Below are positions 59,119 to 64,000 of a DNA stretch of 64,000 nt, in pieces. Both the position numbers and the translations under genes were made by a program. The notes below the pieces were generated by a model. It was not told where the DNA came from, made no database searches, and was given only the letters and a program-made list of their open reading frames with translations. Every line of letters begins with the position of its first letter. Within the stretch, counting starts at the first letter, position 1. This stretch comes from Symbiodinium natans (taxonomy: Eukaryota > Sar > Dinophyceae > Suessiales > Symbiodiniaceae): contig CAJNDS010000343.1 of NCBI GenBank assembly GCA_905221605.1, positions 1 through 64,000 on the forward strand, read 5' to 3'.

Positions 59119-62100
59119 ATGGCAGGAAGACAAGCAGGCATCGGGGCTGTGAGCGCAGGTGCGTGCGGCACACAGTCGGCAGTTCCAGTGCATGGGTGCT
59201 TAGGGCAAGGCATGGCTGGTCAGGACGTTTTGGTCCAGATGCAGCAGCTCATCAGCATGATGTCACCACAGCAAGCTCAAGCGGCGCAAACGGCGCTACA
59301 GGAGCAACTTGGAATGCAGGCGCGTGGAGTGCCTGAGCAGTTTGGACCGGTGCCAGTACCTGTAGGACCTAGGCGAGAGCAGTTCATGCCACAAACGTCG
59401 GGTGTGCTTCCTGGAGCTGGTATGCAGGCTGGCATGACGCAGAGCTTTGAGTCACGAGATGTGTTTTCGCGATCTGAGAAATGGTTGGGTCAGCCTCCTG
59501 TGACCCATGCAGAGAAGTGGAGCACGCGTGAGCAAGAGGTTGCTGGGTTTGCGGACTACGTAGTGTCGCTTCAAAGTTGGGCAGCGCTGGCGAGCGTTGT
59601 GTTTGCAGAAGAGATAGGCATGTGTGTGCGTTGGCCAGATACGATTTGGCAACATTCGTTGAATGAAGAGCAGAAGACACGATCGGTGAGGCTGTATGGC
59701 TTGTTGAAAGCAGCTTTCTTGGACCATGCTAGGGCAACCCTCATGATACAGGCGTTCAGCGAAGGTTTGCCACTTGATGGGTCTCTTGCAGATCCAGCCA
59801 GAAGTTTGGGGAATGTGAACTGTGGGTACGAGCTGCTTAGGCAGCTGGCTCAGCAGTTTTCGTTGCGCAGTAGAGCAGAGGCCTTGTCGATGCGGTCGGA
59901 ACTGTTGCACAGGATATTCGCCTTGAGAAATTCAGAAATGAATGCAGCTACGATGGTCGGAGATGTGATCAGAAAGATCGACATAGAGGTGTCACGTTAC
60001 GCCAAGCTGTTGGGCACGCTGCCAACAGCACTAGACAGGCAAGGGTTGAGCATCGGAGATGGAGACATGCTTGTGATTTTGCTGCGGAGTTTGCCAGAAG
60101 AAGCGAAGAAGTACGTTCTGCATCACTCGGGAGCAGAAACGTATCAGTCATGTCGGAGTGCAGCTCTTCGTTTTGAGCGTCAGCAGAGACTTTTCTTGGA
60201 CCTGAACTTGTCACCGGGAAAGAAGCAACAAGTGTATGAGGTGTTTGATATGACAGCATGGGACGATGACGGACAGTATGAGTGTGCATGGCCTGAGCAT
60301 GACGGTGCATGGCATGATGTGTCAGTTTCTGCGGTAAGTGCTGAACGGTGTGGTCGTTGTGGTAGGAAGAATCACAAGACAGAAAACTGTAGCACAGACA
60401 TGTCCAAGGTGAAGTGTTTTTCTTGTGGGGAACTAGGACACATCAGCGCGCATTGCAGTAAAGCCCACGGCTCAGCCTCATCCTCTGGAAAGGGAAAAGG
60501 AAAGGAGAAAGGAAAGGAACGAGGAAAAGGCAAAGATGGAAAAGGAAAGGATAAAGGAAAAGGAAAGGCAAAGGGCAAAGAAAAGGGAGCAAAAGGTCCT
60601 GGAAAGGGCAAGAAAGGAAAGATGTTTGAATTAGTGGAGTCTTTGCCGCCAGTGCCTGAGCATCCGCAGGTCGATGAGGGCTGGGGTGCGTTTGTGTGGG
60701 ATGAGGGCTGGAGCAACAGTTGGGATGAGCAATGGACAGATGAGATCTGGAACACCGCTGCTGCTGACGAGAGCGTAGGAGAGAGTTTGCAGTTGAGTGC
60801 GGTGTTGCCTGTTGAACAGCCTGTTTGTCTGGAGCCACTCGTGATCGCTGGACTGAGAGCAGAAGCGAGAGATGGGGAATGGTGGTTGCTGGACAGCGGG
60901 GCAGGGGTGACAGTGCTGAGTCTGAAGTATGCAGAGATGTTTGGAGTCTACGTTGATGACTCGAAGAGACAGCATGTAGGGCAAGAGTTTTCTGCAGCAA
61001 ACGGCAGCTCTGTGCGAATGCTTGGTGAACGGACGATATCCGTCGAACTCCAGCTCGAGAACGGGAGTGGAGAGAACACGTGGCATGCAGCAAGCATGAA
61101 TGTTTGGGTAGGAGACACGAACCACAACATTATTTCCACGACCATGCTTTGTTTTCGCGGTTGGAGTTTTTCTCAAAATTGTGCCGGGATTGCGCTCGCC
61201 ACCTCTGCAGGCCTGACAGCCAAAGAGGTCACACTGTTTGGAAATGTTCCCTGGTTGAGGTTGAAACCACTGTTGAAGCCCTCCCAGGGTTCTTCGAACG
61301 AAGTCGAACTTTCCCTCTCCTCGATATCCGCTGAAGGTGGAGTTCTTGTAGCGCCTGTGACACGGTCGACACAAGCAGAGTTGGCACAGCATCGATTGCA
61401 AGGACACACACCGTATCATCCTGGCTGCAGGCACTGTCAAGTTGCCAGAACGGTCTTTCAGCATCGCAAGCGTGTGAACGGAAGACTTGAAAGTGAAGTC
61501 GTGGCAGATTTCTTCTACTTGTCATCCACGGGTGAAGATCACAGGCAGGTCCGAGCAGACAACCTGAGGGTGTTGGTACTTGTCGAGCGCATGAGCATGA
61601 TGACTGGTGCTATCTTGACATCAGGGGATCTTGTAGCGACGCGTACAGAGATCGTGAAGTGGCTGCGTGAGTTTGGTCTGGAGTCAGGCTCCTCTTCGGT
61701 GTTGTTGATCACAGATGCTGAAGGGGCAGTGTCCGATTTGATCACAGGGGCTTCTGGCGAATTCTCCTTCCAAGTTCGAAAGGCAGGACCCCAGCATCAT
61801 GAAGCAGTCGGAGTGGCAGAACGTGGTGTGCGCAGAATTAAGGAGTCCTTGCAGACGTTGAGGTCAGATCTCAATCAGGAAGGGCTTGACTTGTGCTACA
61901 ACCATGGAGGATTTGCCAGTGCGTTGTGCTACGTGTGTGGAAGTTTGAACAGATTCTCTAAAGCGCACGGGAGTGACATGGCACCTTGTGATCTTGTGCT
62001 TGGGAGGCCCAGTCCAAAAGGACCCTTCACTTTGTTTGGAGCCATAGTCCTAGCAGAACTTCCCCAATCAATCAAGGATCTCGCCCCTAACCTTCCCAGG

Positions 62101-64000
62101 TTCACCGAAAGTGCCTTCCTCCATCCCATCCTTGGGTCACAGGCCATCAAAGTTCGAGCGCTCATCCGAGTCGAGGGACAGTTGGTGCTAAAGACATTCG
62201 CAGCTACGTCGGTGAAACTTTGTGTACCCTTGACATGGCGTCTGGAACTTGTTGAGGGCATCGTTGGAACTCTTGGCGGAGGCCCCCAGTTGCCTTCAGC
62301 AAGTGAGGAGCGCGAAGTTCTTGAGCCACCTGTGTCACTGAGAGCCCCAGCGTCAGGTCCTCCAGCTCAGTGGGTGAGAACTCATGGATACACGGAAGGA
62401 TGCTCAGCGTGTGACAATGCACGACATGGACGTAGGCTGGGCGGTGCGCATACGAGAGCCTGTCATCGGAGGTATGAACGCTGGTTGACAGAGTCCATGG
62501 CATCTGATGGTGCTAGAGTGGCTATGCAGCCACCTTTGGATGCATCACGTGAAGCCGGAAGTGGATCGGCTGAGGCAGGAAGGTCCCAGCAGTTTGAGAC
62601 CAATGTTGAGAGTGATGAGCGGAAAGTGGTGTTGAAGGACGAAGGTCGAGAGGAAGTGATGCCGATTCCGGTGGGGATCCCTGCACCAATGGCGGGGCGC
62701 CCACCGTCATCTTCTGAACATGAACCACGACCAGAGAGAGAGCAGCGCTCAGGTGGAGAGGTGTCGACTCGTGGTGTTGCTTCCGGGAGTACAGGTGATG
62801 AGCCAGAGTTGAAGCGTGTGCGGGTAGTTGAGCCAGCATCACCATCAGCATCATCACGACCTTCACTGCTACAGCGCAGGCCCGCCAAGTCATCCGAGCA
62901 CATGCAAGTGGACGAGCAAGGATCAGGCCCAAGGGTACCAGAGCAAAAGGGGGTGAAGAGGCATCCTGATGTTGAGCTTGTTGATCTTGAAGATGAGATT
63001 CGAGCCTCAGGACCCCAGGAGCCGAGACGACTCGAGGGCTTGTGCTGGTCCAGCAACGCATGTGAAAGTGTTCTGCTGAGCGACGTTGTGACAAGTCCGA
63101 GCATGTTTGATGTGGAGGTGAACAGCATTCGATTCCGAGATGGAAGTCAGGACGCGAAGAGTGAGAGTTTCATGTTGGGAGGACGTCGCGTGTTGATTTG
63201 GAAGCCTGATGCCGGAGTAGACGACAGTACGCTGGAGGAACTGCCGGGAGATCTTGTATTCTCCGGGATGCAAGAGGAACTCACCAACTTAGAGCGTTGT
63301 CAGACAGGCAGGGCAATCCTTGAGCATGAAGTGAAGATCCTGAAAGCTAAGAACCCATCGCTGAGACTTATACCCGCTCGATGGGTTTGTGCCAGAAAGA
63401 ATCCCACTCGTGTCAGGTGTCGCATTGTGGCAAAGGACCTTGCACATGGCTCGGCAAGAAAGCAAGGGTTTAGCTCACCAACCCCAAGCCATGATGCCAT
63501 GATGCTCACCTTGATCTTCATGGCCACGCGTGACATGCAAGGTTGTGCGGCAGACATTGGGCATGCTTTCATGAACTCGCCGTTGGACACCAAGTCGAAT
63601 CCCGTTGTGTTGAAGCTACCGCTAAGCATCAGTTCGGAAGATGGCCAGGCTATCTTCTTCTTCCTGTATTGCGCATTGAATGGACTGCGGGATGCTTCGT
63701 TGGCATGGCTTAAGCTTCTTTCTTCGTTGATCCGTCCACTAGGTCTGTTGAGTGATGCACGTGAGCCATGTCTATTTGCGGGTGTTGTGTGGCACAAGGA
63801 TAGATCAAGCAGAGTGATGATCATATGCTACGTGGACGATTTGCTAATCGTCACTGATGATCAGTGGGCTGAAGACTTGGTCTTGAGTGCCATCGGGAAG
63901 CGAGTAACCGTAAAGGTGACAGGTAGGGTGAAGACATCCAGTCAAGGTGGCGGCATGGTTGAGTTCATTGGTCGGTGCATTCGTCGGTGGCCGGGACAGA
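59119..64000 (+). CDS. gag-pol: Copia Gag-Pol polyprotein (element B), 3' end outside the window
   Basis: An open frame of at least 1627 codons, deduced by alignment with element A; no stop is expected before 64000. The original Gag start is at 58979, but a 112-bp deletion relative to A (junction near 59109) shifts that frame and ends it after about 50 codons; the downstream frame has an in-phase ATG at 59119. Domains: capsid; two CCHC knuckles near 60350-60455; Lys/Gly-rich tail; protease DSGAG near 60895; integrase zinc finger near 61395-61440; integrase catalytic residues in VADFFYL (~61510), LITDAEGA (~61715) and VAERGVRR (~61815); linker; reverse transcriptase with CYVDDLLIV near 63827-63852. 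Confidence 0.9.
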   Translation, partial: MAGRQAGIGAVSAGACGTQSAVPVHGCLGQGMAGQDVLVQMQQLISMMSPQQAQAAQTALQEQLGMQARGVPEQFGPVPVPVGPRREQFMPQTSGVLPGAGMQAGMTQSFESRDVFSRSEKWLGQPPVTHAEKWSTREQEVAGFADYVVSLQSWAALASVVFAEEIGMCVRWPDTIWQHSLNEEQKTRSVRLYGLLKAAFLDHARATLMIQAFSEGLPLDGSLADPARSLGNVNCGYELLRQLAQQFSLRSRAEALSMRSELLHRIFALRNSEMNAATMVGDVIRKIDIEVSRYAKLLGTLPTALDRQGLSIGDGDMLVILLRSLPEEAKKYVLHHSGAETYQSCRSAALRFERQQRLFLDLNLSPGKKQQVYEVFDMTAWDDDGQYECAWPEHDGAWHDVSVSAVSAERCGRCGRKNHKTENCSTDMSKVKCFSCGELGHISAHCSKAHGSASSSGKGKGKEKGKERGKGKDGKGKDKGKGKAKGKEKGAKGPGKGKKGKMFELVESLPPVPEHPQVDEGWGAFVWDEGWSNSWDEQWTDEIWNTAAADESVGESLQLSAVLPVEQPVCLEPLVIAGLRAEARDGEWWLLDSGAGVTVLSLKYAEMFGVYVDDSKRQHVGQEFSAANGSSVRMLGERTISVELQLENGSGENTWHAASMNVWVGDTNHNIISTTMLCFRGWSFSQNCAGIALATSAGLTAKEVTLFGNVPWLRLKPLLKPSQGSSNEVELSLSSISAEGGVLVAPVTRSTQAELAQHRLQGHTPYHPGCRHCQVARTVFQHRKRVNGRLESEVVADFFYLSSTGEDHRQVRADNLRVLVLVERMSMMTGAILTSGDLVATRTEIVKWLREFGLESGSSSVLLITDAEGAVSDLITGASGEFSFQVRKAGPQHHEAVGVAERGVRRIKESLQTLRSDLNQEGLDLCYNHGGFASALCYVCGSLNRFSKAHGSDMAPCDLVLGRPSPKGPFTLFGAIVLAELPQSIKDLAPNLPRFTESAFLHPILGSQAIKVRALIRVEGQLVLKTFAATSVKLCVPLTWRLELVEGIVGTLGGGPQLPSASEEREVLEPPVSLRAPASGPPAQWVRTHGYTEGCSACDNARHGRRLGGAHTRACHRRYERWLTESMASDGARVAMQPPLDASREAGSGSAEAGRSQQFETNVESDERKVVLKDEGREEVMPIPVGIPAPMAGRPPSSSEHEPRPEREQRSGGEVSTRGVASGSTGDEPELKRVRVVEPASPSASSRPSLLQRRPAKSSEHMQVDEQGSGPRVPEQKGVKRHPDVELVDLEDEIRASGPQEPRRLEGLCWSSNACESVLLSDVVTSPSMFDVEVNSIRFRDGSQDAKSESFMLGGRRVLIWKPDAGVDDSTLEELPGDLVFSGMQEELTNLERCQTGRAILEHEVKILKAKNPSLRLIPARWVCARKNPTRVRCRIVAKDLAHGSARKQGFSSPTPSHDAMMLTLIFMATRDMQGCAADIGHAFMNSPLDTKSNPVVLKLPLSISSEDGQAIFFFLYCALNGLRDASLAWLKLLSSLIRPLGLLSDAREPCLFAGVVWHKDRSSRVMIICYVDDLLIVTDDQWAEDLVLSAIGKRVTVKVTGRVKTSSQGGGMVEFIGRCIRRWPGQ

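Larger units (their letters stand above)
58583..64000 (+). mobile_element. Copia-type LTR retrotransposon B, right end outside the window
   Basis: The 5' LTR (58583-58914) and primer-binding site are followed by a coding region closely matching element A, but with the integrase core present and gag, protease, integrase and reverse transcriptase in a single frame to the window end. The only clear defect is a 112-bp deletion early in gag. B shows what A looked like before its deletion. Confidence 0.95.

Overview
Organism. The window is dinoflagellate nuclear DNA, most likely from a Symbiodiniaceae-type genome. The strongest evidence is a 20-nt match on the minus strand (3214-3233) to the dinoflagellate spliced leader, CGTAGCCATTTTGGCTCAAG, fused to a 5' UTR-like sequence; this is the signature of a trans-spliced mRNA copied back into the genome. 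Supporting evidence is retroelement-dominated content, short TTTAGGG-type telomere motifs, and gene families I associate with dinoflagellates. No bacterial-type operon, tRNA, rRNA or CRISPR array is visible. Functional names rest on motif reading; no database search was run.

Layout. 1-843: 5' part of a tyrosine-recombinase-like gene running off the left edge. 891-1538: a 324-bp tandem duplication. 2289-3262: a retroposed gene with a spliced-leader relic. 3669-4770: a broken minus-strand gene, then a short fossil of a viral packaging ATPase. 7777-15386: a tyrosine-recombinase (DIRS/Ngaro/PAT-type) retrotransposon on the minus strand with complete split direct repeats, a Gag, and a polyprotein that fuses a C5 cytosine methyltransferase to reverse transcriptase and RNase H. 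15648-24450: an inverted-repeat arm, a Crinkler/RHS-like NTPase-nuclease gene, ~450-bp tandem repeats, and a minisatellite that flips strand in the middle.

24452-40272 is the centrepiece: a compact, GC-rich, integrated polinton-like (Maverick-like) DNA virus. Its genes abut or overlap: a family-B DNA polymerase with an inserted HNH nuclease and a C-terminal SF1 helicase, a possible DNA-binding protein, a C5 DNA methyltransferase, an A32-type packaging ATPase, a penton protein, an AT-hook-like protein, an Ala/Gly-rich structural protein, a major capsid protein, a phage-like fibre with a peptidase-S74 chaperone domain, an rve integrase, and a 2-oxoglutarate dioxygenase-like protein. Together they cover replication, DNA modification, packaging, capsid, attachment and integration. 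Several genes carry single-nucleotide frameshifts, so the copy is either recently dead or read with small sequence errors. An inverted repeat pair at 15648-15806 and 40360-40523 may be its termini, but I see no target-site duplication and the repeat could be an unrelated dispersed family.

40560-43150: a decayed minus-strand gene of a type I associate with dinoflagellates. 43159-64000: three copia-type LTR retrotransposons. Element A (43159-57541; 334-bp LTRs, CATGC target duplication) was interrupted by element C (50024-56995; identical 145-bp LTRs, GCCGG target duplication), which carries one intact 1985-residue polyprotein. Element B (58583 to beyond the window) is a close relative of A that keeps the integrase A has lost.

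A recurring theme is cytosine methyltransferase (or methyltransferase-like) domains carried by three unrelated mobile elements: the YR retrotransposon, the virus, and copia element A.
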